From Sphingobacteriales bacterium (lineage in GTDB: Bacteria > Bacteroidota > Bacteroidia > UKL13-3), in the NCBI GenBank assembly GCA_021298155.1, contig JAJTEN010000039.1:1-43663 (forward strand): a DNA stretch of 43,663 nt. The letters are read 5' to 3'. This document shows positions 8,574 to 17,045 of the stretch, piece by piece. Positions within the stretch are counted from its first letter, which is position 1. Every line of letters starts with the position of its first letter. The notes under the pieces are model-generated. The model saw nothing but the letters and a program-made list of their open reading frames with translations. It was not told the DNA's origin and did not search any database. The position numbers and the translations under genes were made by a program.

Positions 8574-8581
8574 CAAAAATA
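8574..8581 (-). promoter_or_regulatory. Putative -7 promoter box TATTTTTG of hpt
   Basis: Perfect TAnnTTTG match on the minus strand. It ends 15 bases before the chosen ATG of hpt and decides the start choice, because the alternative TTG codon falls inside it. Confidence 0.5.
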
Positions 8582-8609
8582 GCCTTATTGTTGCAAGAAA
8601 AAACCACTA

Positions 8610-9746
8610 GTGAAAATTTTTGCCCTTGTTTCGTATCCTTTTTTACCTGCCACAACTGGCGGTGAAATTTCTACGTTACAATTATTAAATCACCTTGGTC
8701 TGCAGCACCAAGTTAGGGTTTATACGGTTGACCCTTATTCGCCAATAGTGGAGAAAGACCTAAATTTTGAGCTTATGTTTAACATGCGTTTTAAACCCCA
8801 GCGCTACTTAAATCTATTCCTACCTTTTACCCTTGTTAAGCATATAAAATCACATCAAAGTGAGCTAATTTTTTTAGACCAACCATTTATGGGTTGGATG
8901 ATTCCAATTTTACAATTACTCACACGCAAAAAAGTATGTGTTCGTTGCCACAATATAGAATATCTGCGTTTTAAAAGCATGGGCAAATCTTGGTGGAGCC
9001 TGATGTACATGTACGAAAAATTCGTGCATAAAATGGCCGACTTAGTCATTTATCTTAGTGAGGTAGATAGGCAACATGCACAATACGAATTCAATTTACA
9101 TCCGGATAAAACGGCCTTGGTTCCTACAGGAATTATTTATAACGAGATCCCAACTCCAATTGCACATGCCAGCGAAACCATTGCGAATCGCCACAAGCTT
9201 AGGCTGAACCAACCTATTATTCTATATTTTGGCACCATGCATTATGCACCCAATTATGAAGGCGTACGTGACCTGTTGCAAGAGGTATACCCCAGGTTAG
9301 TGGCAACTTTAGGGGAACATTTTAATTTACTTGTTTGTGGTAAAGGTTTGCCTGAAGAGATAAGCGAAAAAATAAAAGATTTGCCGTGCATGCATTATCT
9401 TGGTTTTGTAAACGACATTGAAACATATATTGATGCTGCTTCAGTATTACTTAATCCCATTTTGAGCGGTGGAGGCGTTAAAACAAAAGCCCTTGAGGGT
9501 ATGGGAAGAAATAAAACAATTGTATCTACCTATACTGGTGCACTGGGCATTAACCAAGAAGCATGTGGGCCTTATTTGAAAATTGCATCAGACACAGATT
9601 GGGAAGAATTTACCCAACATGTATTAAGTAGTATTAGCGAAATAAAGCCACCCATTTCTGATGTATTTTTTAACACCTATGCATGGCCAGGTATTGTAGA
9701 CAGATTAAGTAAAAGATTGCAAGTATTAACAACGGGAAAAGCTTAA
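8610..9746 (+). CDS. Family 4 (GT-B) glycosyltransferase
   Basis: A 378-residue GT-B fold enzyme. The N-terminal acceptor domain opens with a beta strand and a glycine pair (PATTGGE). The C-terminal donor domain has FGTMHYAPNYEG, LLVCGKG, HYLGFV and the NP-x-L-x-GGG-x-K-x-K-x-LE-x-M signature typical of GT4 enzymes, where the glutamate contacts the nucleotide sugar. The start is GTG at 8610, and no better upstream codon is seen. It likely transfers a sugar onto a cell-surface lipid or polysaccharide, but donor and acceptor cannot be read from the sequence. No polysaccharide cluster surrounds it. It converges on the exonuclease gene with overlapping stop codons. Confidence 0.85.
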   Translation: MKIFALVSYPFLPATTGGEISTLQLLNHLGLQHQVRVYTVDPYSPIVEKDLNFELMFNMRFKPQRYLNLFLPFTLVKHIKSHQSELIFLDQPFMGWMIPILQLLTRKKVCVRCHNIEYLRFKSMGKSWWSLMYMYEKFVHKMADLVIYLSEVDRQHAQYEFNLHPDKTALVPTGIIYNEIPTPIAHASETIANRHKLRLNQPIILYFGTMHYAPNYEGVRDLLQEVYPRLVATLGEHFNLLVCGKGLPEEISEKIKDLPCMHYLGFVNDIETYIDAASVLLNPILSGGGVKTKALEGMGRNKTIVSTYTGALGINQEACGPYLKIASDTDWEEFTQHVLSSISEIKPPISDVFFNTYAWPGIVDRLSKRLQVLTTGKA

Positions 9747-10462
9747 ACCATAATAATTTGTTCTGGTTCAAGCATGGCTTCATTTTTAAACTTGAGAAGC
9801 AATTGAGCCACGGTAATCACATCTTTTTCGCAATACTTCTTAATTCGCTCTATGTCTTTATCGTTCCAGTAAACTGTCCACACCATACTGCCGTCTATAT
9901 CGTCTTTTGGTGTGGGTATACCAAAAGAAGCGGCTAATAGCTCTAGTGAAGTGAAATTTTTATAGTCACCAAACTTCCATAATTCCATAGTATCGAGCAA
10001 TTTTATTTCCCAAGGTTTTTTGCCGGCTGTATTTAGTAAATCTGGAATTTCTAATCCGTTTAATAAACAACGCCGAGCAATATATGGGTAATCAAACTCT
10101 TTACCATTGTGGGCACAAAGGGAGTTGGCAGGATCACTAAAATGCCGGAGCAACATTTGATTAAATTCACTAAGTATTTTTGCTTCATCATCCCCATAAA
10201 ATGATTTTACACGAAATTGATAGCTTCGTCCTGCGCTGCTAAAAAAGCCACAAGAGATACAGATAATTTTACCAAACTCGGCATAAATACCAGCACGTGG
10301 ATATACATCCGATTCAGATTGTGATTCCAGATTACGGAGTGTGGCAGCCTTTTTACTCCACAAATACTGCCAGTTTTCAGGTAAATCAGTAAAGCTTGGA
10401 TATTGAGGCACTGTCTCAATATCCAAGACTAAAATTTGAGTTAAATCTATTTGTTGTAGCAC
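9743..10462 (-). CDS. Predicted PolB-type 3'-5' exonuclease
   Basis: A DEDDy exonuclease of 239 residues. Motif I is D14-x-E16 (LDIETVP), motif II ends at Asp124 (AHNGKEFD), and motif III is Tyr210-x-x-x-Asp214 (YCEKD). All catalytic residues are present. It resembles the family described as a predicted exonuclease related to the exonuclease domain of DNA polymerase B (Pfam DNA_pol_B_exo2, from memory). There is no polymerase domain, so it probably works alone or as an accessory in DNA repair or nucleic-acid trimming. The start is GTG at 10462, and no ATG is available before motif I. It lies 36 bases after the POT transporter on the same strand and may be co-transcribed with it. Confidence 0.85.
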   Translation of the reverse strand: MLQQIDLTQILVLDIETVPQYPSFTDLPENWQYLWSKKAATLRNLESQSESDVYPRAGIYAEFGKIICISCGFFSSAGRSYQFRVKSFYGDDEAKILSEFNQMLLRHFSDPANSLCAHNGKEFDYPYIARRCLLNGLEIPDLLNTAGKKPWEIKLLDTMELWKFGDYKNFTSLELLAASFGIPTPKDDIDGSMVWTVYWNDKDIERIKKYCEKDVITVAQLLLKFKNEAMLEPEQIIMV

Positions 10463-10498
10463 AAGCTAGATATAAAGCATGGATGAAGCAGAAGTTAA

Positions 10499-12409
10499 TT
10501 ACCTTACTCCATGCATCATTTTCAATAATTTACGTGATAAGAAGAATAGGATTACAGAAGCTGAGCCAGCCATAACTACAAACAACATAAAGAATGAATA
10601 CAAACTATTAATTGTTACTCCCATAAAATTCTTTTCTTTCACTACAGAGTCTTTAAAAATACCCTTTACAATTTCGGCTTTTTGCGCTTTGCTCGTTACT
10701 TTATCAAAAGAGATTAAATCAATACTTACGTATTTACCTCCATTAATTTCTTCAGATTTATCTAATTTCTCGCACAAAATAATATTGTTTATACTCTGTT
10801 GCTCGGTTACAGCCTCTACCTTAATCATAGTTTCTGGATATAAAGAGCTTAACGTTCCGGCGAATTTGTTGGCCGAAGCAGTAGATAAGAACCAAACGCC
10901 CATTAATAAAGAGGCAAATTTTACAGGCGCTAATTTATTTACCATAGACAAACCAATTGGAGATAAACACAATTCTCCAAAAGTATGGATTAAGTATAAG
11001 CTAAACAGCCACATCATGCTCACTTTGGTTTCTGGCGCAATACCCTTTACACCCAATGCAATAACAACATAACCAATAGCCAATAATAGTAAGCCAATGG
11101 CTTGTTTGTAGGGAGAGGCAGGTTCCATTTTACGTGCACCTAGGAATGTCCATAGGATAGAAAATACAGGTGCAAAAATAACAATGGAAACAGCATTAAT
11201 ACTTTGGAAAAAACTAGCAGGAATAGATTCTATATCTGTACCTTCTGGAGCAATTCCCATTATTAAATAAGATAAACTAGCTATTCCGGCTACTATCAAA
11301 CCAAGGGTTAATTCTTTTACACCCTTTTGTTCATTTTTCATGGCGCCCATTACCTTAAATCCTAAGAAGGCCAATAATCCAATGAGTGATGCGTAAATAC
11401 TAGATAAAACAGTTTTTGATAAATGTAAACCTACCTCACGGTTAGTTTGCTCTTCGGCAAAGAAAGTAAGTGAAGCACCAGCTTGCTCAAAAGCCGCCCA
11501 AAAGAAGATTACGAAGAATGCCACGATATAAATTACCGCAATTCGCTCGCGGTCTTCTTTAGGTAAACTTTTATCTGAAATAATTAAACCAGGTGCAGCT
11601 ATGGATAAAGAAAAAATAAATGAACCAATAACACCTTGACCGAAATAATAAAATATGGCAAATAAAGCACCCTCTACGCCACACCAAAACATAAGTTGAT
11701 TGCCTGTAAAATCAGAGGCAGGAGTTGCATCGCTGGCCGATACATTACGCTGTGCGTTTGGCTTAGCGCCTATGGCCTCCCCTTCTGGTGTAACGATATA
11801 GTGATTTTTAAGCCAAACAAATAAAAGCGTACTTATCACCATTCCGATAGAAGCAGCTAAAAACCCATATTTAAAATCAGCCGGATTACCCGTATCTCCT
11901 AATCCACCACAAATAAGCGGCGATAAAAAAGCTCCTAGATTTATACCCATGTAAAAAATGGTAAAAGCAGAATCTATTCGCGCATCACCTTTTGGGTAAA
12001 GCTGCCCAACCATAGTTGAAATATTGGGTTTAAAGAAACCATTACCAAAAATTAACATAGCTAAACCACCCATCATTAAAAACCTAGCTAGTTCCAGTTC
12101 AGTATAAAAAGATCCACTTAAAAACATGAAAAATTGCCCAATGGCCATCATGATTCCACCAATTACAATCGACTTTCGGTTACCCCAATACCTGTCGGCC
12201 ATATACCCTCCTAACAAAGGAGTTAAATAAACCAAACCGGTATAACTACCGTAAATGTCTGAACCAATAGCTTTATCATACAAGAGGGCTTTGGTTAAAA
12301 ATAATACAAAAATGGCGCGCATACCATAATAACTGAAGCGTTCAAACATTTCAGTGATAAATAGTACATACAAACCTTTAGGATGTCCTTGTTTACTCAT
12401 TTTATTCAA
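10499..12409 (-). CDS. Proton-dependent oligopeptide transporter (POT/PTR2 family)
   Basis: A 636-residue inner-membrane proton/peptide symporter with many hydrophobic segments. The proton-coupling motif ExxER is at Glu20-Glu23-Arg24 in helix 1, and the PTR2 signature region (GGYMADRYWG) follows. It is longer than the usual 450-560 residues because of a soluble insertion near residues 510-590, between the last helices. The true start may be the Met at residue 4. The TATATTGC sequence upstream could be a promoter. No peptidase gene is adjacent, but a dipeptidyl peptidase lies about 0.9 kb away, which suits a peptide-using lifestyle. Confidence 0.92.
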   Translation of the reverse strand: MNKMSKQGHPKGLYVLFITEMFERFSYYGMRAIFVLFLTKALLYDKAIGSDIYGSYTGLVYLTPLLGGYMADRYWGNRKSIVIGGIMMAIGQFFMFLSGSFYTELELARFLMMGGLAMLIFGNGFFKPNISTMVGQLYPKGDARIDSAFTIFYMGINLGAFLSPLICGGLGDTGNPADFKYGFLAASIGMVISTLLFVWLKNHYIVTPEGEAIGAKPNAQRNVSASDATPASDFTGNQLMFWCGVEGALFAIFYYFGQGVIGSFIFSLSIAAPGLIISDKSLPKEDRERIAVIYIVAFFVIFFWAAFEQAGASLTFFAEEQTNREVGLHLSKTVLSSIYASLIGLLAFLGFKVMGAMKNEQKGVKELTLGLIVAGIASLSYLIMGIAPEGTDIESIPASFFQSINAVSIVIFAPVFSILWTFLGARKMEPASPYKQAIGLLLLAIGYVVIALGVKGIAPETKVSMMWLFSLYLIHTFGELCLSPIGLSMVNKLAPVKFASLLMGVWFLSTASANKFAGTLSSLYPETMIKVEAVTEQQSINNIILCEKLDKSEEINGGKYVSIDLISFDKVTSKAQKAEIVKGIFKDSVVKEKNFMGVTINSLYSFFMLFVVMAGSASVILFFLSRKLLKMMHGVR

Positions 12410-12491
12410 TTTGTTTATCGTGCAATATAAAAGAAGAATTCACTAATTCAAATGCAAATGCACAATCTTATTAGACTTTCCATTTTTTTAA

Positions 12492-12499
12492 TAATTTCG
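12492..12499 (+). promoter_or_regulatory. Putative -7 promoter box TAATTTCG of the DUF4197 gene
   Basis: One mismatch to TAnnTTTG. It ends 16 bases before the ATG, implying a very short leader. The TAnnTTCG variant recurs before surE and dnaB. Confidence 0.35.
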
Positions 12500-12515
12500 T
12501 ACAAAATAAAACGCC

Positions 12516-13244
12516 ATGCCATTCATTAAATTTAGTTTTCTTATTTTACTTACACTCAGTATAACTTCATGTGAGGAAGTAAATGAAATTTTAGACACAG
12601 CCGGATTAACAAATGAGGAGGTGGTTGAAGGACTAAAAACCGCTTTAAACACAGGTACAGATACATCTGTGAGCACTTTATCAAAAACAGATGGGTATTA
12701 TAAAGACCAATTGGTGAAAATTTTATTACCTGAGGAGGCAGCACCTGTGTATAATGTATTAAAATCGATACCAGGTGGAAATCTGCTAATTGAGGATGCA
12801 GTTTTGGCAATAAATAGAGCAGCAGAAGATGCCGCACCTGAGGCAGAGGATATTTTTGTAACAGCTATCACTGGCATAAGCATAATGGATGGCTTTGAAA
12901 TTTTGAACGGAGGAGATACTGCAGCAACCATTTATTTGCAAGGTAAAACTTATAACCCTTTGGTAGATGCCTTTAAACCAAAAATCCAATCCTCTTTGTC
13001 TAAACCGCTTATTTTAAATACCTCTGCCGAACAAGCCTATGCTTTAGTTTTGAAAACATACAACGATGCCTCATTGGGAGGGATACTTTGGCCAGAAATT
13101 AAAACCAATACCTTGGCCACGCATGTAACACAAAAAGCATTAACAGGTTTATTTTATAAAGTGGGTGAAGAGGAAAAGAAAATAAGACGAGATCCTTTAC
13201 ACCGCGTAAGCGATATACTTAAAAAAGTATTCAGTGGTAAATAA
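12516..13244 (+). CDS. DUF4197-family lipoprotein
   Basis: At 242 residues it starts with a lipoprotein signal: a hydrophobic stretch followed by SITSC with Cys19 as the lipidation site. Glu follows the Cys, so there is no inner-membrane retention Asp. The rest matches DUF4197 in character: a helical start (VEGLKTALNTGTD), then LSKTDGYYKD and IKIL-like segments, and a final part with conserved YN/FYK-type helices. The function of this family is unknown. It likely faces the periplasm, anchored to a membrane. It has its own putative promoter and a strong bidirectional terminator, so it is probably monocistronic. Confidence 0.85.
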   Translation: MPFIKFSFLILLTLSITSCEEVNEILDTAGLTNEEVVEGLKTALNTGTDTSVSTLSKTDGYYKDQLVKILLPEEAAPVYNVLKSIPGGNLLIEDAVLAINRAAEDAAPEAEDIFVTAITGISIMDGFEILNGGDTAATIYLQGKTYNPLVDAFKPKIQSSLSKPLILNTSAEQAYALVLKTYNDASLGGILWPEIKTNTLATHVTQKALTGLFYKVGEEEKKIRRDPLHRVSDILKKVFSGK

Positions 13245-13279
13245 AAAAAGCCGGCAATAAATTATTGCCGGCTTTTTTT
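13243..13279. terminator. Bidirectional terminator between DUF4197 gene and DPP IV gene
   Basis: A nearly perfect palindrome: 13243-13260 (A-run, then GCCGGCAATAA) pairs with 13262-13279, around a 1-base centre, so in practice a small AT loop. A-runs and T-runs flank the GC stem and serve both convergent genes. It overlaps the DUF4197 stop codon. Confidence 0.9.
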
Positions 13280-13285
13280 ATGTTT

Positions 13286-15460
13286 CTATAATTTCTCCAA
13301 CAAAAAGTTGGTCATGCGTTTGTAAAGATGAAGACGCACCTTGCTGCCACCAATACCATGATTTTTATTTGGATAAAATTCGGAGTCGAAATCAACCCCT
13401 TTCTTAATCATCATATCTACCATTTCTACCGCATTTTGAAAATGCACATTATCATCGGCTGTGCCATGCACAAGCAAATAATTTCCTTTAATTTTTTCGA
13501 CATGATTCATCGGTGAATTATCATCATAATTTTTCCCATTTTCATGAGGTGTGCGCATGAACCGTTCTGTATAGATATTATCATAATAACGCCAATTGGT
13601 AACAGGTGCAACAGATATGGCGGCCTTAAATACATCGTTTCCTTTTGAAATACCCAATCCGGCCATGTAACCACCAAAACTCCAGCCCCAGATCCCGAGT
13701 CTGCTTGAATCTACATAAGGTAATTTAGCCAATGATTTTGCGGCAAAAATTTGATCTTCAATTTCAAATTTACCCAAATTTAAATAGGTGCATTTTTTAA
13801 ATTTTTCTCCTTTAAATCCAGTACCTCTTCCATCTATCGAAACAACAATATAACCCTTTTGGGTGAGCAATTGATACCAAAAATAATTGCCGCCAGACCA
13901 CCTATTCATAACAGTTTGCGAACCCGGACCACCATATACATACATTAGCAGTGGATGTTTTTTGGCACTATCAAGCTGATTGGGCAGCATACTATACATA
14001 TTCATATCTTCACCCATTTCGTTTTTGATGGTACTGAAATTTGCAACAGATAAGGCGTATTCTTTCAGTTTATTTTGCAATGCCATATTATCCTCCAACA
14101 CCCTTATGATTGCTCCATTTGACGCACACAAACTATACACCGGAGGGGTATTTATATTACTATAAACATTCAAGAAATAGCTGAAATCCGAATTAAAATT
14201 AGCCATGTGCCAGCCTTTTCCATGGCTCAAAATCTTCTTATCTTTTCCATTAAAATTAATGGAATATACATAGCGTTCAGCCGCATTTACTTCAGAAGAA
14301 GAATAAAATATTCTCTTATTTTTCTCGTCTATACCATAAATATCATCTATGTCATAATTCCCTTTGGTGAGTTGTTTTTGAAGTTTCCCTTTTAAATCAT
14401 ACAAGTAGATGTGGTTATACCCATCTCTTTCGCTACTGAAAAGAAATGATTTACCATCTTTTAAAAACTTAAGATTATTGGTAATATCAATATAAAATTT
14501 ATTCTCTTCCTTATATATCACTTTAGTATTACCCGTTTTAGCATCAGCTAGCAGTAATTCTAATTTATTTTGCAATCGGTTCAGCCGTTGAATACATAAC
14601 ACATTATTGTCTTTTGTCCACTGCATTCTTGGTAAATAAATATCGGTTTCAGTGCCTGTTTGCATTTCTGCAATGAGTTCAGATTTAGTATCATACACAA
14701 ACACATTAACAATAGAATTTTGCTCGCCTGCCTTAGGATATTTAAACTTATTTTGTTTCGGATAAAGGGTTCCATACATAGTCATTTCAAACTCGGGCAC
14801 CCTACTTTCATCGAAACGATAAAAAGCAATTTTATCACTGTTCGGACTCCAAGAAAAACCCTGCCAAATGGCAAATTCTTCCTCATAAACCCAATCTGTT
14901 GCTCCATTTATAATGGCATTTTCTTTTCCATCATGGGTGATTCGAGTTTCTGTTTTAAATTTAAAGTCGTAGACATACAAATCATTGTTTTTAACATAGG
15001 CCATTTTACTATTATCTGGAGCGAGTGTAGCATAGCGTATTTTATCTTTTACGGGCTGAACCAATTTTTTAGCAGCTAATTCATATACATAAAAAACACT
15101 CTGAGAGCTATGACGGTAAATAGACTCAGTTTGTGTGGCAATTAACAAACGACTTTCATCTTCACTCCAGCTATAATTATGCATATCTATTGCTTCTCCA
15201 TTGTTAGCATGCTTAATCTCTTTATTAGAAACTAAAGTATCTACCAACTTACCAGTAGCAAATTCAAAGCGCAGTAAATTCTGCTTTTCATCTAAATTAC
15301 AATAATATCTCCCATCTATCATAGAATTAAAACCAGCAACACCTTTAGCAGAAAATGTTCCTTTTGTCCATATGTCCTCTAAAGTTATTTCTTTTTGCGC
15401 CCGAAGCACATGGTATTGAAGTAAAATGAAAGAAAGTAGGAATAAGAATTTTGTTTTCAT
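13286..15460 (-). CDS. Dipeptidyl peptidase IV (S9 family)
   Basis: A 724-residue periplasmic or surface serine peptidase that removes X-Pro dipeptides. A signal peptide covers residues 1-21. The N-terminal beta-propeller contains the double-Glu motif DWVYEEE (E193-E195), which binds the substrate N-terminus in DPP IV. The catalytic triad is visible: Ser594 in GWSFGG, Asp669 in HGTADDN and His701 in KNHGI. The overall length and motif spacing match human and bacterial DPP IV. A perfect -7 box (15477-15484) lies 16 bases before the start. It probably works with other peptidases and the POT transporter in peptide use. Confidence 0.95.
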   Translation of the reverse strand: MKTKFLFLLSFILLQYHVLRAQKEITLEDIWTKGTFSAKGVAGFNSMIDGRYYCNLDEKQNLLRFEFATGKLVDTLVSNKEIKHANNGEAIDMHNYSWSEDESRLLIATQTESIYRHSSQSVFYVYELAAKKLVQPVKDKIRYATLAPDNSKMAYVKNNDLYVYDFKFKTETRITHDGKENAIINGATDWVYEEEFAIWQGFSWSPNSDKIAFYRFDESRVPEFEMTMYGTLYPKQNKFKYPKAGEQNSIVNVFVYDTKSELIAEMQTGTETDIYLPRMQWTKDNNVLCIQRLNRLQNKLELLLADAKTGNTKVIYKEENKFYIDITNNLKFLKDGKSFLFSSERDGYNHIYLYDLKGKLQKQLTKGNYDIDDIYGIDEKNKRIFYSSSEVNAAERYVYSINFNGKDKKILSHGKGWHMANFNSDFSYFLNVYSNINTPPVYSLCASNGAIIRVLEDNMALQNKLKEYALSVANFSTIKNEMGEDMNMYSMLPNQLDSAKKHPLLMYVYGGPGSQTVMNRWSGGNYFWYQLLTQKGYIVVSIDGRGTGFKGEKFKKCTYLNLGKFEIEDQIFAAKSLAKLPYVDSSRLGIWGWSFGGYMAGLGISKGNDVFKAAISVAPVTNWRYYDNIYTERFMRTPHENGKNYDDNSPMNHVEKIKGNYLLVHGTADDNVHFQNAVEMVDMMIKKGVDFDSEFYPNKNHGIGGSKVRLHLYKRMTNFLLEKL

Positions 15461-15476
15461 GAAAAATAAATTTGCT

Positions 15477-15484
15477 CAAACCTA
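15477..15484 (-). promoter_or_regulatory. Putative -7 promoter box TAGGTTTG of the DPP IV gene
   Basis: Perfect TAnnTTTG match on the minus strand, 16 bases before the ATG. No clear -33 TTTG is seen. Confidence 0.45.
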
Positions 15485-15563
15485 ACTAAAAAAATACAGA
15501 ATGCTGAGATTTTTTTGTGCGATAAATATGTGGAATTTTAATATAATAAAAGATATTTGAGCC

Positions 15564-16967
15564 ATGGATTATAAAAAAATTAGCCAAGCAGATCAAGATT
15601 ATTTTGAGCAAATTATTGGTTCGGCATATGTTTATACTGATTTAGAGCAATTACAATTGCATGGCAAAGACCATACAGAAGACTTACTGTTTATTCCAGA
15701 AATTGTATTAAAGCCAGCAAACACTGAAGAAGTTTCGAAAATTTTGGCGTATTGTAACCAACATACGATTCCGGTTACGGCTAGAGGCGCGGGCACCGGT
15801 TTAAGTGGTGGTGCACTGCCCATAAAAGGTGGTGTAACACTTAGTATGGAACGCTTCAATAAAATAAATTATATTGATGAGAAAAACTTCCAAGTTTCGG
15901 TTCAACCCGGCGTTATTAATGAGGTATTGCAACAAGCCGTGAAGGAAAAAGGCTTGTTTTACCCACCAGACCCAGCAAGCAAAGGTTCGTGTTTTTTGGG
16001 AGGTAATGTAAGTTTAAGCAGCGGTGGACCTAGGGCTTTAAAATATGGAACGACAAGAGATTATGTGCTTAATTTAGAGGTAGTGCTAGCCAATGGAGAT
16101 GTTATTACTACAGGAGCTAATACACTAAAATACGCAACAGGATATAACCTAACTCACCTTATGATTGGTAGTGAAGGCACCTTGGGTATTGTAACCAATA
16201 TGGTTTTAAAGTTAATTCCAGCGCCCAAAAACAACCTATTATTATTGGCATCATTTACTTCACCAGAGCAGGCTTGCAAAGCTGTAAATGCCATTTTTTT
16301 AGCAGGATGCAACCCCTCTGCATGCGAATTTGTTGAACCTGAAGGATTTAGATTAGCTGCTGATATGCTTCAAATTTCATTTGATATACCAGCCGCAGTT
16401 AAGGCCTATTTGCTCATTGAAGTTGACGGCAATGAAATGGATAACTTAATGAAAGAATGCGAAGTAATTAGTGAAGCCTTATATGATTTAGAGGCCATTG
16501 ATATTTTGTTTGCAGAATCGGCAGATCAAAAAGAATATTTTTGGAAACTGAGGAGAAGCATTGGCGAAGCAACAAAATACAATAATACATACAAAGAAGA
16601 GGATACTGTTGTTCCTCGTGGGACATTACCCGAACTCTTCAATGGTGTGAAGGAAATTGGCTTAAAATATGGATTTAGAACAGTGTGTTACGGACATGCA
16701 GGAGATGGAAATCTTCATGTTAATATTTTAAAAGACAAGCTAAGTGATGAATTTTGGAATACTACCCTAGACAATGCCATTGTTGAAATCTTTACCCTAT
16801 GCAAAAACTTAGGTGGCACCATTAGTGGGGAGCATGGAATTGGTTTGGTTCAGCAAAAATTTATGAATGTAGTTATGCCATCCACCAATCTAGCATTAAT
16901 GAAATCTATTAAGTTAGCATTCGACCCAAATCAAATTTTAAATCCGGGTAAAGTATACAATGTGTAA
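15564..16967 (+). CDS. GlcD-like FAD-linked oxidase (glycolate/lactate dehydrogenase type)
   Basis: A 467-residue flavoenzyme. The FAD-binding PCMH domain covers about residues 38-220, with ARGAGTGLSGG near residues 73-83. The C-terminal FAD-oxidase domain carries YGHAGDGNLHVN near residues 373-384 and SGEHGIG near residues 429-435. Family members oxidise glycolate, D-lactate or other 2-hydroxy acids and pass electrons to the quinone pool. The length fits GlcD, and no separate GlcE/GlcF genes are nearby, so the exact substrate is open (D-lactate is plausible). A GATATTTG box ends only 4 bases before the ATG, suggesting a leaderless mRNA. A strong terminator follows. Confidence 0.88.
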   Translation: MDYKKISQADQDYFEQIIGSAYVYTDLEQLQLHGKDHTEDLLFIPEIVLKPANTEEVSKILAYCNQHTIPVTARGAGTGLSGGALPIKGGVTLSMERFNKINYIDEKNFQVSVQPGVINEVLQQAVKEKGLFYPPDPASKGSCFLGGNVSLSSGGPRALKYGTTRDYVLNLEVVLANGDVITTGANTLKYATGYNLTHLMIGSEGTLGIVTNMVLKLIPAPKNNLLLLASFTSPEQACKAVNAIFLAGCNPSACEFVEPEGFRLAADMLQISFDIPAAVKAYLLIEVDGNEMDNLMKECEVISEALYDLEAIDILFAESADQKEYFWKLRRSIGEATKYNNTYKEEDTVVPRGTLPELFNGVKEIGLKYGFRTVCYGHAGDGNLHVNILKDKLSDEFWNTTLDNAIVEIFTLCKNLGGTISGEHGIGLVQQKFMNVVMPSTNLALMKSIKLAFDPNQILNPGKVYNV

Positions 16968-16988
16968 AAAAACCTAAGATAAAAAAAC

Positions 16989-17020
16989 AAAAAAGGCAAT
17001 CCAAATGGATTGCCTTTTTT
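16989..17020. terminator. Bidirectional terminator after the GlcD-like gene
   Basis: A 13-base perfect stem (AAAAAGGCAATCC with GGATTGCCTTTTT) around a 4-base AAAT loop, with A-run and T-run flanks. It serves the GlcD-like gene (+) and the T9SS protein gene (-). Confidence 0.9.
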
Positions 17021-17045
17021 GTTTTTTTATCACTTTGAATAAGTA

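Noticed and set aside
10477-10514. Inverted repeat GCATGGA/TCCATGC spanning the POT stop codon
   Set aside because: One arm is coding sequence of the POT C-terminus, the loop is 24 bases and there is no T-run, so it is probably chance.
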